Notes: generated by a model not told the origin, from the sequence alone. Numbered from the stretch's first letter, positions 16,402 to 24,633 are shown. The stretch is DNA of 64,000 bases from Martinezella miluonensis (GCF_900094545.1 NZ_FMAH01000037.1:1-64000); one strand, 5' to 3'. Numbers and translations are program-made.

Positions 16402-16665
16402 CTAATCGACATCAATCCTGGCACTGCCACAAGCAATAATAAAATATTTGCGGGCGAGTTCGGGGGCAGATCGATATCTCAGCGCCATCATGCAGGAATA
16501 AACCGCACTCCAATAAAGCTGACCTGAGCGTCTGCCAAAATCTCGCTGGAGATACCGCAACGCCTCTCTGGGGCCGTCTATAGCCCTGGTGCAGAAATCA
16601 CCTTTATGGATGACGACTGGCGTCTCCCAAATCAGAGAAAATCCCACGTTGATGACGGAGCCCAT
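16402..16665 (-). CDS. DUF982-domain protein
   Basis: The 87-residue protein matches the rhizobial DUF982 pattern: WETPVVIHKGD, then RAIDGPREALRYLQRDFGRR, then a Cys-containing helix (SAVYSCMMALRYR) and the closing ARKYFIIACGSA. Length is typical. AGGAAGAG lies before the ATG at 16665. Many copies of this family occur per genome, often on plasmids, and no function is established. Confidence 0.8.
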   Translation of the reverse strand: MGSVINVGFSLIWETPVVIHKGDFCTRAIDGPREALRYLQRDFGRRSGQLYWSAVYSCMMALRYRSAPELARKYFIIACGSARIDVD

Positions 16666-16802
16666 TGATCTCTTCCTCAGGATCGCGGGCAAAAACCCTC
16701 TGCGGTTGCTGTTGCCCACTTGATGAATGAACTTGTCTGGCTCAGCGGGTACTGATTTTGGCCAAACGACGATTGCAAACGCCACACCCTCAAATCGTCG
16801 CC

Positions 16803-17054
16803 CTATCGCTGCGCCTTTTGCCCGTCGAGATAGCCGTGTTCAAAGGCTTTCGCGAGCACGCTTCCTTCTGGGTAGGGATTTTCTTCATCTTCCTTCTCAC
16901 GCATGCCAGCGTCGCCTCCACGCTCGTAAGCTTCTCTGATCGCTTCATCGGAGACTTTCAAATCCGGAGATCCGATCGTTCCGGCTTTTGTCCGATCAGG
17001 CAACTGTGGCGCCAAGTCTAAGCCAGGCGGGACGACTGGATTTGGGGCGGTCAT
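16803..17054 (-). CDS. Small hypothetical protein (83 residues)
   Basis: The protein has a Pro-rich start (MTAPNPVVPPGLDLAPQLPD) and a charged C-terminal half, REAYERGGDAGMREKEDE then SVLAKAFEHGYLDGQ. Repeated Gly-aromatic spacing (AYERGGDAG, AFEHGYLDG) suggests two related helical units. A good AGGAGG-like site (CAAGGAGGAAAG) precedes the start. It lies in a stretch of small stress-related genes on this strand. Function is unknown. Confidence 0.65.
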   Translation of the reverse strand: MTAPNPVVPPGLDLAPQLPDRTKAGTIGSPDLKVSDEAIREAYERGGDAGMREKEDEENPYPEGSVLAKAFEHGYLDGQKAQR

Positions 17055-17229
17055 AGCTCTTTCCTCCTTGAAACGTGGAGCGGCGTGCGGGGGATGTTCA
17101 GGCTGACTGCGCGACTGTCACAAGCAGTCGTTCTGGCAAGAGCCTCGCTGCCACTGGAGCGCCGACCGCATTCGGGTAAAGACAAGGCGAGAGCGACGCT
17201 GGTGAAACACTATCGCTCTCCATTTAAGG

Positions 17230-17400
17230 CTATTTCATGCGCTGAGGCTTGCGCGATTTATCGGATTTGCCCTTACTGGAAGATGTTTTCGCATCAAAGG
17301 CCTGTCCGAAATTCGTACCGCCTAGATGCCCGCCGCCGCTCGTGTTGTTCACTTGGCGCAGCGACCGCCGAAGAATCTTCTCTGCATTTGTCTTCGTCAT
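17230..17400 (-). CDS. Basic 56-residue protein downstream of cspA copy 1
   Basis: A short frame reads MTKTNAEKILRRSLRQVNN, continues with a Gly-rich turn (SGGGHLGGTNFGQAF) and ends in a Lys/Arg/Ser-rich tail. GGAGAG stands before the ATG at 17400. It lies just beyond the terminator of the first cold-shock gene and could be expressed by read-through or from its own promoter. Small basic proteins of this type often bind nucleic acid, but no family is recognised. Confidence 0.6.
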   Translation of the reverse strand: MTKTNAEKILRRSLRQVNNTSGGGHLGGTNFGQAFDAKTSSSKGKSDKSRKPQRMK

Positions 17401-17416
17401 TGTGTCTCTCCAAAAT

Positions 17417-17447
17417 AAAAAGGCCGGGGTTTGCCCGACCTTTCCAA
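17417..17447 (-). terminator. Rho-independent terminator of cspA copy 1
   Basis: On the minus strand AGGTCGGG-CAAA-CCCCGGCC forms a GC-rich stem followed by TTTTTATTTT. It is about 70 bases after the stop codon. A near-identical hairpin ends the second cold-shock gene. Confidence 0.85.
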
Positions 17448-17465
17448 AGGTCCGCGATCCCGCAA

Positions 17466-17485
17466 TGCCAGTACATCCGTGGTCA
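17466..17485 (-). repeat. Shared 3' untranslated element, copy 1
   Basis: The 20 bases TGACCACGGATGTACTGGCA (minus strand) are identical to those at 18884-18903. Both lie between a cold-shock gene and its terminator. Each includes an ATG-TAC-TGG that could start a short frame beginning MYW. Confidence 0.8.
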
Positions 17486-17514
17486 AAGGGGGCGCGAGCC
17501 GATTGCTTGATTGA

Positions 17515-17724
17515 TTATACAGATGCCAAGTTCTGCGCAGCGTTCTTGCCGTTGCGCGCATCTCGCACCAGCTCGAAAGTGACCGACTGACCTTCCAGAA
17601 GGGAAGACATGCCGGACTGCTCTACTGCCGAGATATGGACGAATACGTCCGGAGATCCATCGCTCGGAGCAATAAAGCCAAACCCCTTGCTGACGTTGAA
17701 GAATTTTACGGTGCCTTTAGTCAT
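17515..17724 (-). CDS. cspA: Cold-shock protein, copy 1
   Basis: The 69-residue single-domain protein is a CspA-type RNA chaperone. Both RNA-binding motifs are present: GTVKFFNVSKGFGFIAP (RNP1, KGFGFI) and DVFVHISAV (RNP2). These proteins melt mRNA structure and help translation in the cold or in stationary phase. The 5' untranslated region shares an anti-Shine-Dalgarno-like element with the second copy, and the 3' region carries a shared 20-nt element and terminator. The two proteins differ notably in sequence, so they are paralogues rather than a recent duplication. Confidence 0.95.
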   Translation of the reverse strand: MTKGTVKFFNVSKGFGFIAPSDGSPDVFVHISAVEQSGMSSLLEGQSVTFELVRDARNGKNAAQNLASV

Positions 17725-17799
17725 AACGATTTCCTTTCAATCGCATGAAATTGCGATGCCCGCTGTGTGCGCGCCATCGTGATCGAGCTTGAGAGGAAA
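17725..17799 (-). promoter_or_regulatory. 5' leader of cspA copy 1 with possible SD-sequestering element
   Basis: TTTCCTCTCAA (minus strand, 17789-17799) can pair with TTGAAAGGAAA (17730-17740), which contains the ribosome binding site, at 10 of 11 positions. A small hairpin (TCGCA and TGCGA) lies between. The same upstream element stands 65 bases before the start codon of the other copy. Fold and function are inferred. Confidence 0.45.
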
Positions 17800-18020
17800 G
17801 ATTAGCAAATGCGCCTGCGCGCAGAAACAAAGCTAACGAAGCAAATCCGATAAACACAACATATGAGAGTTTTATGTTCGCAACAAGGTCACATTCTATT
17901 TAATTTCATAGAAAGCCTTGAATAAAATACGGATTATATCTTGAAATAGTCAATATTTATCCGAGACAGGACCCAAGTATTACTTCCTATCCTAGAAAAA
18001 CGAATGAGGCAGAGAAATAT
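17800..18020. other. AT-rich spacer upstream of cspA copy 1
   Basis: This 221-base stretch is much richer in A and T than its surroundings. It probably holds the cold-shock promoter on the minus strand. No gene or clear promoter box could be assigned. Confidence 0.4.
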
Positions 18021-18221
18021 CTACCTCTTCTTAGTTTTAATCTTCCTTTGTACCTCTGCAACTGGCTGGGCCATTCGCAAAGCACGAAGCTTCTCCGTCT
18101 TTTTATGACGGGCAGCGGTTTCGGCTGCGAGAATATCTCGCGCGGCAGAGGTGGTAAGCTCAGCCTTCGCCTGGGCAGAGACCTTTGTGGGCTTGAAAAA
18201 AACGTCCTTTGTCGCGGTCAT
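18021..18221 (-). CDS. Small basic protein after rpsU
   Basis: This 66-residue Lys/Ala-rich protein (FFKPTKVSAQAKAELTTSA, then ARHKKTEKLRALRM and a KIKTKKR tail) begins 12 bases after the rpsU stop on the same strand and is preceded by AGGAGG-type sequence. Composition suggests a helical nucleic-acid-associated protein. It is the last gene of the csp-rpsU transcription unit. The family is not identified, though short proteins like this recur in rhizobial genomes. Confidence 0.65.
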   Translation of the reverse strand: MTATKDVFFKPTKVSAQAKAELTTSAARDILAAETAARHKKTEKLRALRMAQPVAEVQRKIKTKKR

Positions 18222-18233
18222 GCTTCCTCCTTC

Positions 18234-18506
18234 TTATGGCTTCGATATTCGGACAAGAAACGAGCGTTGACCGGCTACCGGATTGTTCCGCTTGGGAGAG
18301 GGTAGAAGACCTTCCCGATGCGCCTGCTTTCGGGCAATCTGGCGTCTTCGGCGAACCGCTTCGGACTTTTCGCGAACGCGCTTTTCCGTTGGCTTCTCAT
18401 AGGCCCGGCGCGCCTTCAGCTCTCGGAATATGCCTTCAAGCTGCATTTCTCTCTTCAGAACACGAAGAGCTTGATCGACGTCGTTATCTCTGACGCTTGC
18501 CTGCAA
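18234..18506 (-). CDS. rpsU: Ribosomal protein bS21
   Basis: The 90-residue protein is a bS21 homologue: VRDNDVDQALRVLKREM, then GIFRELKARRAYEKPTEKR and a long basic helix (RRRRQIARKQAHREG). bS21 sits near the anti-Shine-Dalgarno end of 16S rRNA and affects initiation. The C-terminal extension after PSPKR is somewhat longer than in the minimal protein. It overlaps the upstream 109-residue gene by 23 bases. Association with a cold-shock gene fits a role in low-temperature or stress translation; on a secondary replicon it may be an extra copy. Confidence 0.93.
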   Translation of the reverse strand: MQASVRDNDVDQALRVLKREMQLEGIFRELKARRAYEKPTEKRVREKSEAVRRRRQIARKQAHREGLLPSPKRNNPVAGQRSFLVRISKP

Positions 18507-18813
18507 AATTGCTCCTTACGGCTGTTGCCGCCGTTGGTCCGGTCCGAATGGTGTGCGCGTTCACCCAACTGGATCCCGGCTTGCCTTCTGCAGTCCCTGC
18601 CTGGGTCGACAGTGACGAGGCGGTCAGATCAATGTCATCCTGCCCGATGCTACGCTCGAAGGTCTCGTTCTCAAATCGTACACGGTAACGGGACAAGCCC
18701 TTCTCTTCGGGCAGGCAGGAGAGGATGCGACCGGTGCCAATCGGATGGGCATTTCCAAGAATACCAGGCTTCAATTTGATGGTGTCGCCGGGCTGGAAGC
18801 GTCGGTTTCGCAT
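18484..18813 (-). CDS. KOW-like small protein between csp and rpsU
   Basis: The 109-residue product starts at MRNRRFQPGDTIKLKPG and continues with HPIGTGRILSCL and YRVRFENETFERSIGQDDID, a pattern of short beta strands resembling SH3-like or KOW folds. The last third is low in structure and overlaps the rpsU start. The ATG at 18813 is the natural start because the upstream extension runs through the csp terminator. Family and function are unknown; the position suggests a translation-related role. Confidence 0.7.
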   Translation of the reverse strand: MRNRRFQPGDTIKLKPGILGNAHPIGTGRILSCLPEEKGLSRYRVRFENETFERSIGQDDIDLTASSLSTQAGTAEGKPGSSWVNAHTIRTGPTAATAVRSNFAGKRQR

Positions 18814-18831
18814 ATGGTTCTCCGAAAGAAG

Positions 18832-18865
18832 AAAAACAAAAGGCCGGGCGTTACCCCGACCTCTC
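18832..18865 (-). terminator. Rho-independent terminator of cspA copy 2
   Basis: On the minus strand AGGTCGGGG-TAACG-CCCGGCC forms the stem, followed by TTTTGTTTTTC. It resembles the first copy's terminator closely and sits only about 20 bases before the next start codon, so partial read-through would feed the rpsU genes. Confidence 0.83.
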
Positions 18866-18883
18866 ACAGTCACTCAATTCAGC

Positions 18884-18903
18884 TGCCAGTACATCCGTGG
18901 TCA
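18884..18903 (-). repeat. Shared 3' untranslated element, copy 2
   Basis: These 20 bases are identical to 17466-17485 and lie at the corresponding place between stop codon and terminator. Here the embedded ATG opens only a six-codon frame (MYWQLN then stop). Confidence 0.8.
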
Positions 18904-18922
18904 GCTGGAGCGAATGACAAAT

Positions 18923-19132
18923 TCAAACCGCCTGAAGATTGTCGGCGGAGCTTTTGCCGGTTTTACGATCCTGCACGAGATCATAGCCAATCTTCTGGCC
19001 GTCTTTCAGCGAGCGCATCCCAGCACGCTCGACGGCTGAGATATGGACGAACACGTCAGTATCGCCAGCATCGGGCTGGATGAAACCAAATCCCTTGTCG
19101 GCGTTGAACCATTTCACGGTGCCTGTGGCCAT
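18923..19132 (-). CDS. cspA: Cold-shock protein, copy 2
   Basis: The 69-residue CspA-family protein has the canonical GTVKWFNADKGFGFIQP with RNP1 and DVFVHISAVERAGM with RNP2, and is closer to the standard CspA consensus than copy 1 (Trp in place of Phe at the KWF position). The start at 19132 gives the normal length; a longer in-frame start lies in the leader. AAAGGAAAT precedes the ATG. It leads a unit continuing through the 109-residue protein and rpsU. Confidence 0.95.
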   Translation of the reverse strand: MATGTVKWFNADKGFGFIQPDAGDTDVFVHISAVERAGMRSLKDGQKIGYDLVQDRKTGKSSADNLQAV

Positions 19133-19207
19133 CGTGATTTCCTTTCGAAGCAATTGTCGTGGTTCCCGCGCTACCTTGCGGGGTCAGATCGATTATTTGA
19201 GAGGAAA
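19133..19207 (-). promoter_or_regulatory. 5' leader of cspA copy 2 with possible SD-sequestering element
   Basis: TTTCCTCTCAA (minus strand, 19197-19207) stands 65 bases before the start codon, exactly as in copy 1, and can pair with the ribosome-binding segment TCGAAAGGAAA (19138-19148) at 9 of 11 positions. A CCCGC/GCGGG hairpin lies between. The intervening sequence differs from copy 1, so the paired segments stand out as conserved. Confidence 0.45.
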
Positions 19208-19324
19208 TCCGAAGGAGCCTCGTGGCTCTTGAGCGACATCACAAGCAATGGTCGATAACGCCAATATAGGCTCTATTTCTGATTTGGCAATGTGTAGACT
19301 GATTTTATCGGCGAACGGCGATTA

Positions 19325-19507
19325 TCACTGGCTGCCATTTACCGGATTGCCCGTGATTGTGCTGAGCGTACGGTTCCTGGTCCCGACATCAGGATCGACA
19401 TGGATCGGCTCCTCTTGCCTCAACCAAGCCACATGATACCCGATATCCTCGGAAGGGCGGGCCATCCCATAATCAACAGCCAGCACATCGTAAAAAAGCG
19501 GCTTCAA
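19325..19507 (-). CDS. Doubtful 60-residue hypothetical protein
   Basis: A frame between the RND pump and cspA copy 2 reads MKPLFYDVLAVDYGMARPSE, then VAWLRQEEPIHVDPDVG. Its composition is protein-like, but no good ribosome binding site is present and no family is recognised. The rest of the 19208-19529 spacer holds only the upstream region of cspA copy 2. Confidence 0.28.
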   Translation of the reverse strand: MKPLFYDVLAVDYGMARPSEDIGYHVAWLRQEEPIHVDPDVGTRNRTLSTITGNPVNGSQ

Positions 19508-19529
19508 CTAGGTTCGTTTGACATCGCCA

Positions 19530-22500
19530 TTAACGCGAACCGATTGCAGCCTGCAGATGCGATGGCTGCCCTGATGTCCTACCCCGCAGCCTGTCGAATG
19601 AGAGATAAATGACCGGCGTGGTGAACAAGGTCAGCACCTGCGAGACAACCAGACCACCAACGATGGCAATGCCGAGGGGAACGCGCAATTCGGATCCCGG
19701 CCCGGTTCCCAAAGCCAGGGGAACGGCGCCGAACAAAGCGGAAAGCGTTGTCATCATAATGGGCCGAAACCGCAGCATGCAGGCTTGGCGAATGGCGTCA
19801 TATGGCGCCAGATTCTGCGTCCGTTCGGCGTCGAGCGCGAAGTCGATCATCATAATCGCGTTCTTTTTGACGATGCCGATCAACAGGATGATCCCGATCA
19901 TCCCCATGATGGAAAGGTCCAAATTGGCAAGCTTCAATGCCAGCAGCGCGCCGAGACCAGCAGACGGGAGTGTCGAGATGATCGTGAGCGGATGTATCGC
20001 GCTCTCATAAAGAACGCCCAGCACGATGTAGACAGCCACGACAGCCGCCAGGATAAGCCATGGCTGGCTTCGCAGCGAGTCCTGAAATGCCTGCGCGGTC
20101 CCCTGGAAAGTGCCGATCACCGTCGCTGGCATGCCCGCGCTCGCCTCAGCCGCTTTGATAGCCGTGACTGCGTCGCTAAGCGCACTACCCGGCCTCAGAT
20201 TGAAGGAAATCGTCGTTGCGGGTATGGATCCCTGATGATTAATGGATACCGGCAGCACGCCGGTCTTCAATGATCCAAGCATGCTGAGTGGAACAAGCTT
20301 TCCAGAGGTCGAAGACTTCACATAGAGATGCGACAGCGCCTCGGGCGACAGGGCAAACTGGGGCGCCAGTTCCATGACGACGTGATATTGGCTGACTTGC
20401 GTATACATTGTCGCTACCTGCCGCTGCCCGAAAGCGTCGTAGAGCGTTTGATCGATCTGAGAAACGCTCACACCCAGCCTGGATGCCGTGGAGCGATCTA
20501 TATCGAGCGTGAGGCTGGTCGCGGCCTTCTGCTTGTCGGAAATCACGTCCTGGATTTCTGGGAGACCTTTCAGAACCTTGGCCATCGTCGCTGCCCACTT
20601 GTCGAGCTCTGCCGTGTCAGGGTCTTGAAGCGTATATTGATACTGCGAAGCAGAAGACCGTCCGCCGATCTGGACGTCTTGGCGAACCTGCAGACCAACG
20701 GTCAGGCCTTCCAGACCCGCCGTCGCCGTTCGCAAGCGGGTAAGTACTGCCGGCGCCGAGCTTCGCGTGCCGATTGGCTTCAAGTTGATCTGAAGCTGGC
20801 CGACGCTGGCTGACGGACTGGGATTGATCCAGTAAGCGACGTTGTCGACAGCTGGGTCATCCATAACGATATGCGCAAGCGCCTGCATCTTGGTCGACAT
20901 GTCAGCAAAGGATATGTCGGTCGCTGCCTGGGCCTGCCCTTGAACCCATCCCGTGTCCTGCTGCGGAATAAAGCCCTTCTGTATGGAAACGTAGAGCCAG
21001 CCCGTCACCGCCATCGTAGCAACCGCAACAATCAGGATGGCGACATGGTTGCGAAGGACGACATCGAGTGCTCGTCCGTATCCCGCCGCACATTTTTCGA
21101 AAAACACTTCCGACCAACGGAAAAGCATCCCGTGCCGCCTATCGTGATCGTGTTTGATCAACCAGGCACACATCATCGGGGTCACCGTTAGCGAAACGAG
21201 TCCCGATATCATGATCGCCACACTGATCGTAACGGCAAACTCACGGAAAAGGCGGCCGACAATCCCGTTCATCAGAAGGATTGGAATGAAAACGGCAACC
21301 AGGGAGACAGTCATCGAAACGATGGTGAAACCCACCTCGCGCGATCCCTCAAGAGCTGCGTCGAAGGTGGACTTTCCCTCTTCGACATGGCGCATCACAT
21401 TCTCGATGACAACGATGGCATCGTCGACGACAAACCCGACCGCAATGGTCAATCCCATGAGCGAGAGATTATCAAGGCTGTAGCCGGCGAGATACATGAC
21501 GGCAAAAGTGCCGATCAGGGACAGCGGAATGGTCGCCGCCGGGATGATCGTCGCCCAGAGATTTCGCAGAAAGCTGAAGATCACCAGAACGACCAGGCCG
21601 ATGGTAATGAGGATCGTGACCTTCACGTCGTTGACCGAGGATCGGATCATTCCTGACCTGTCGGCCACGACCGAAAGCTTGATGCCTGCAGGCAGCCCCG
21701 CCTCCATTTGCGGCAGCTTGGCCTTGATGCCCTCGATGGTGTCGAGCACGTTTGAACCAGCCATTTTATGGACATCCAGCATCACTGAACGGGTGTCTTG
21801 CAACCATGCTGCCTGATTGACATCCTCGGGAGCCGACACAACGGTCCCGAGATCCTCTGCTCGAATCGGCGAACCGTTCTTATAGGCGACGACCATCGAG
21901 CGAAATGTCGGGACGTCCATGATCTGGTCGGTCGCATCGAGAACGGTGGTCCGTCCGTTGCCGGCGAGCTGCCCCTTGGGCTGGTTGACTGTCTGAACGC
22001 CGACGGCGCTTCGGATATCTTCCAGCGTCAGCCCCCGCGCCGCAACCTTGTCGGGATCGAGCTGGATGCGGATCGCCGGCCGCTGGGGGCCGTGATAATC
22101 CACCAGCCCCACGCCATTCATCTGCGAAACCTGCTGGGCGATGATGTCTTCCGCATAATGATCGAGTTCGGTCGTCGGAATGCGGTCGGATGTAAGCGCC
22201 AATGTAAGGATCGTTGCTTCTGCCGGATTGCTCTTGTGGAATTCGGGAGCGGCCGGCAGATCCTTCGGCAGTTGACCGCTAGCGGCACTAATTGCGGCCT
22301 GAACGTCCTGCGCGGCGCCATTGATGTCCCTGTTGAGGTCGAATTGCATCGTAATCGAGGTTCGCCCCGACGAACTCGTCGACGTCATTTGAGACACGCC
22401 TGAGATCGTCGAAAGCTGATTTTCCAGCGGCGTCGCAACCGATATCGCCATGGTCTCGGCGCTCGCGCCGGGAAGAGAACTCGATATCTGGATTGTCGGA

Positions 22501-22625
22501 AAGTCGACCTGCGGCAACGATGCGATCGGCAGCAGTCCGTAGGCAACGGAGCCAACGATCAGAAGCCCGGCCGCCAGCAGGCAGGTTCCGACCCTGCGCT
22601 GGATGAAGATTTGAGAAAGGTTCAT
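19530..22625 (-). CDS. RND multidrug efflux permease (MdtB/MdtC-like)
   Basis: The 1031-residue inner-membrane transporter has the RND layout: a first span near the N-terminus (VGTCLLAAGLLIVGSVAYGL), two large periplasmic loops, and two groups of spans. The proton-relay region is marked by GFVVDDAIVVIENVMRHVE in the first half and GIVKKNAIMMIDFAL in the second. PIASLPQVDFPTIQIS is typical of the MdtBC/MuxBC branch. It overlaps the adaptor gene by four bases. Only one permease is present where MdtABC systems have two, and no outer-membrane channel gene follows, so it must use a channel encoded elsewhere. Confidence 0.95.
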   Translation of the reverse strand: MNLSQIFIQRRVGTCLLAAGLLIVGSVAYGLLPIASLPQVDFPTIQISSSLPGASAETMAISVATPLENQLSTISGVSQMTSTSSSGRTSITMQFDLNRDINGAAQDVQAAISAASGQLPKDLPAAPEFHKSNPAEATILTLALTSDRIPTTELDHYAEDIIAQQVSQMNGVGLVDYHGPQRPAIRIQLDPDKVAARGLTLEDIRSAVGVQTVNQPKGQLAGNGRTTVLDATDQIMDVPTFRSMVVAYKNGSPIRAEDLGTVVSAPEDVNQAAWLQDTRSVMLDVHKMAGSNVLDTIEGIKAKLPQMEAGLPAGIKLSVVADRSGMIRSSVNDVKVTILITIGLVVLVIFSFLRNLWATIIPAATIPLSLIGTFAVMYLAGYSLDNLSLMGLTIAVGFVVDDAIVVIENVMRHVEEGKSTFDAALEGSREVGFTIVSMTVSLVAVFIPILLMNGIVGRLFREFAVTISVAIMISGLVSLTVTPMMCAWLIKHDHDRRHGMLFRWSEVFFEKCAAGYGRALDVVLRNHVAILIVAVATMAVTGWLYVSIQKGFIPQQDTGWVQGQAQAATDISFADMSTKMQALAHIVMDDPAVDNVAYWINPSPSASVGQLQINLKPIGTRSSAPAVLTRLRTATAGLEGLTVGLQVRQDVQIGGRSSASQYQYTLQDPDTAELDKWAATMAKVLKGLPEIQDVISDKQKAATSLTLDIDRSTASRLGVSVSQIDQTLYDAFGQRQVATMYTQVSQYHVVMELAPQFALSPEALSHLYVKSSTSGKLVPLSMLGSLKTGVLPVSINHQGSIPATTISFNLRPGSALSDAVTAIKAAEASAGMPATVIGTFQGTAQAFQDSLRSQPWLILAAVVAVYIVLGVLYESAIHPLTIISTLPSAGLGALLALKLANLDLSIMGMIGIILLIGIVKKNAIMMIDFALDAERTQNLAPYDAIRQACMLRFRPIMMTTLSALFGAVPLALGTGPGSELRVPLGIAIVGGLVVSQVLTLFTTPVIYLSFDRLRGRTSGQPSHLQAAIGSR

Positions 22626-23824
22626 TGGACTGTATCCTCGCCGGCTGCTGCCAGCTTCTTGCCGTCAGAGCCTTTCGTCGAGACAACGGTTCCATCGACA
22701 AGCCGGGACTGGCCGGAAGTAACGACCGTCTCGCCGATGGAGACGCCCTGTGTAATGGCAGTGAGGCCCGAGTAAGCGTTCCCGGTGGTCACCGAGGCAG
22801 TGGAAACCTTATTGCCCGGCTTTACGATGAAGACATACGGTCCCGTTTGTCCATTTTGGATCGCCGACAATGGCACGACCGTCGAATTCGGATCGGTCCG
22901 CAAGGTTATGTTTGCGGTCACCAGCTCTCCAGGCCAAAGAGTCAGCTCGTCATTTGCAAACACGGCCTTCAACTTCACCATGCCGGTCGATGAATCGACT
23001 TGGCTGTCTATCGCACTCAGTTTTCCGTCGGCGAGATGCTTGGTGCCTTCGCGGCTGTATGCCGAAACACTCAATTGGCCCTTCGCCTGCCCAGTTATCA
23101 GATCGGGAAGATCATCCTGCGTCAGCGTGAATTCAACCGCGATGGGACGCATCTGCGTGACGGTCACAACGCCGGTCGCATCGGCTGCGCGGACGATACC
23201 GCCTTCCTGCTGCTGGCGCAGCCCCACCCTGCCGCTGATCGGGGCCGTGACGGTTGCAAATTCCAGATTGAGTTTCGCGGTATCGAGCACCGCCTTTCCG
23301 GCAGCCGCCGTAGCATCCATGACCTTGACTTGCGCGGCTGCTGTCTGAGCTGCCTGGGTGGTGCCGCTGCCCGTAGTCGTAAGCTTCTGCGCTCTTGTCT
23401 CGTCGATCTTGGCCTGCTCCAGTTGAGCCAGCTCCTTGTTGTAGTCCGCCTGCGCCTGCGCGACGGCCGCCGCGTAAGGACGCGGATCGATCGCTGCAAG
23501 AATGTCTCCTGCTTTGACATCCTGCCCTTCGGAGAAGACTATGTGTTGAAGCTGGCCGTCGACGCGGACTTTCACATCCACTGCGGTCAACGGAGAGACG
23601 ATGCCGAGGCCGCTACGCACGACAGGCAGATCTTCTTTTGCCACTGTGGCTGTCTGCACCGGGACCGGGGCGCGTTCGGGTGTCGGTGCCCTCGTCTTAC
23701 CCAGACCAGGCTCTGGCCAGTATACGAAATATGCAGCAGCGGATCCGGCCAACGCCAGAGCGCATATCCCCAGAAGATAAAATGATCTACTTGAGCTGTT
23801 TGACCCTGAAGGGGATCGATCCAC
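22622..23824 (-). CDS. RND periplasmic adaptor (MdtA-like)
   Basis: The 400-residue membrane fusion protein has an N-terminal anchor (FYLLGICALALAGSAAAYFVY), then biotinyl-lipoyl halves around VKVRVDGQLQHIVFSEGQDV and ISGRVGLRQQQEGGIV flanking a coiled coil (KELAQLEQAKIDETRAQKL), then the beta-barrel region. The start is GTG at 23824. It bridges the RND permease and an outer-membrane channel. An OmpR-type regulator gene lies 137 bases upstream on the same strand and may drive it. Confidence 0.94.
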   Translation of the reverse strand: MDRSPSGSNSSSRSFYLLGICALALAGSAAAYFVYWPEPGLGKTRAPTPERAPVPVQTATVAKEDLPVVRSGLGIVSPLTAVDVKVRVDGQLQHIVFSEGQDVKAGDILAAIDPRPYAAAVAQAQADYNKELAQLEQAKIDETRAQKLTTTGSGTTQAAQTAAAQVKVMDATAAAGKAVLDTAKLNLEFATVTAPISGRVGLRQQQEGGIVRAADATGVVTVTQMRPIAVEFTLTQDDLPDLITGQAKGQLSVSAYSREGTKHLADGKLSAIDSQVDSSTGMVKLKAVFANDELTLWPGELVTANITLRTDPNSTVVPLSAIQNGQTGPYVFIVKPGNKVSTASVTTGNAYSGLTAITQGVSIGETVVTSGQSRLVDGTVVSTKGSDGKKLAAAGEDTVQ

Positions 23825-23961
23825 GACAATACTCCATCAAGCGCTTGGATTTGCGCGGAAGCATAACGCCCGCCGCGCATTGCTTGGAATTTGACGGATC
23901 GCAAGTGGCTGGCAATTCGCGCCAGGATGAAAAATTTTTTATGTTTCGCCGATGGCGGGGT

Positions 23962-24633
23962 TCATGGCTTGATGAGATATCCGGCGCCCGGAACCGTGGT
24001 GATCATGCTTGTCGTTGCACCCATGTCGATCTTCTTGCGCAGACGATGGACATGCATGTCGACGATGTTGCCGCGAGGATCGAAGGCATAGTCCCAGGCG
24101 GCCTCAAGCAACATGGAACGGGTTACGACGGAGCCGGCGTTGCGCATAAGGGTCTGCAGAAGCAGGAATTCCCTGAACTGCAGATCGATGATGCGCTCGT
24201 TCCTGCGCGCGATCCGCCGCCGGATGTCGAGCGACAGGTCACCCACGACCAAGATATTCTCATGACCATCATTTACGAAGTGCTTTGTAATCGCCTCGAC
24301 GCGGGCGAGAAGCTCCGAAAAGAAGAAGGGCTTGGCCAAATAGTCATCACAGCCGGCGCGCAATCCCTCCACACGATCCATCGAGCTGGCCAATGCGCTC
24401 ACCATGATCACCGGCACATTGACCTTCATCTCGCGAAGGCGCCTCACGAGCTCGATGCCGTCGAGCTTGGGCAGCAGCCGATCAACGACCAGGCCGTCGT
24501 AAATCAACTCCATCGCGAGCGCGAGGCCGAGTTCGCCATCGCTCGCGACATCGACGACATGCCCGGATTCGGAAAGCCCGCGCTTCAAATAGGCCGCACT
24601 TCGGTCATCATCTTCAACTACCAGCAGGCGCAT
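23962..24633 (-). CDS. OmpR-family response regulator upstream of the RND pump
   Basis: The 223-residue protein has a receiver domain (LLVVEDDDRSAAYLKRGL, phospho-acceptor Asp in LVVDRLLPKLDG, Lys in DDYLAKPF) and a C-terminal winged helix (FREFLLLQTLMRNAG, then NIVDMHVHRLRKKID). It is transcribed toward the pump genes, with a divergent second response regulator 135 bases away. No sensor kinase follows it directly, so it either shares the nearby kinase or has a distant partner. Control of the pump is likely from position. Confidence 0.93.
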   Translation of the reverse strand: MRLLVVEDDDRSAAYLKRGLSESGHVVDVASDGELGLALAMELIYDGLVVDRLLPKLDGIELVRRLREMKVNVPVIMVSALASSMDRVEGLRAGCDDYLAKPFFFSELLARVEAITKHFVNDGHENILVVGDLSLDIRRRIARRNERIIDLQFREFLLLQTLMRNAGSVVTRSMLLEAAWDYAFDPRGNIVDMHVHRLRKKIDMGATTSMITTVPGAGYLIKP

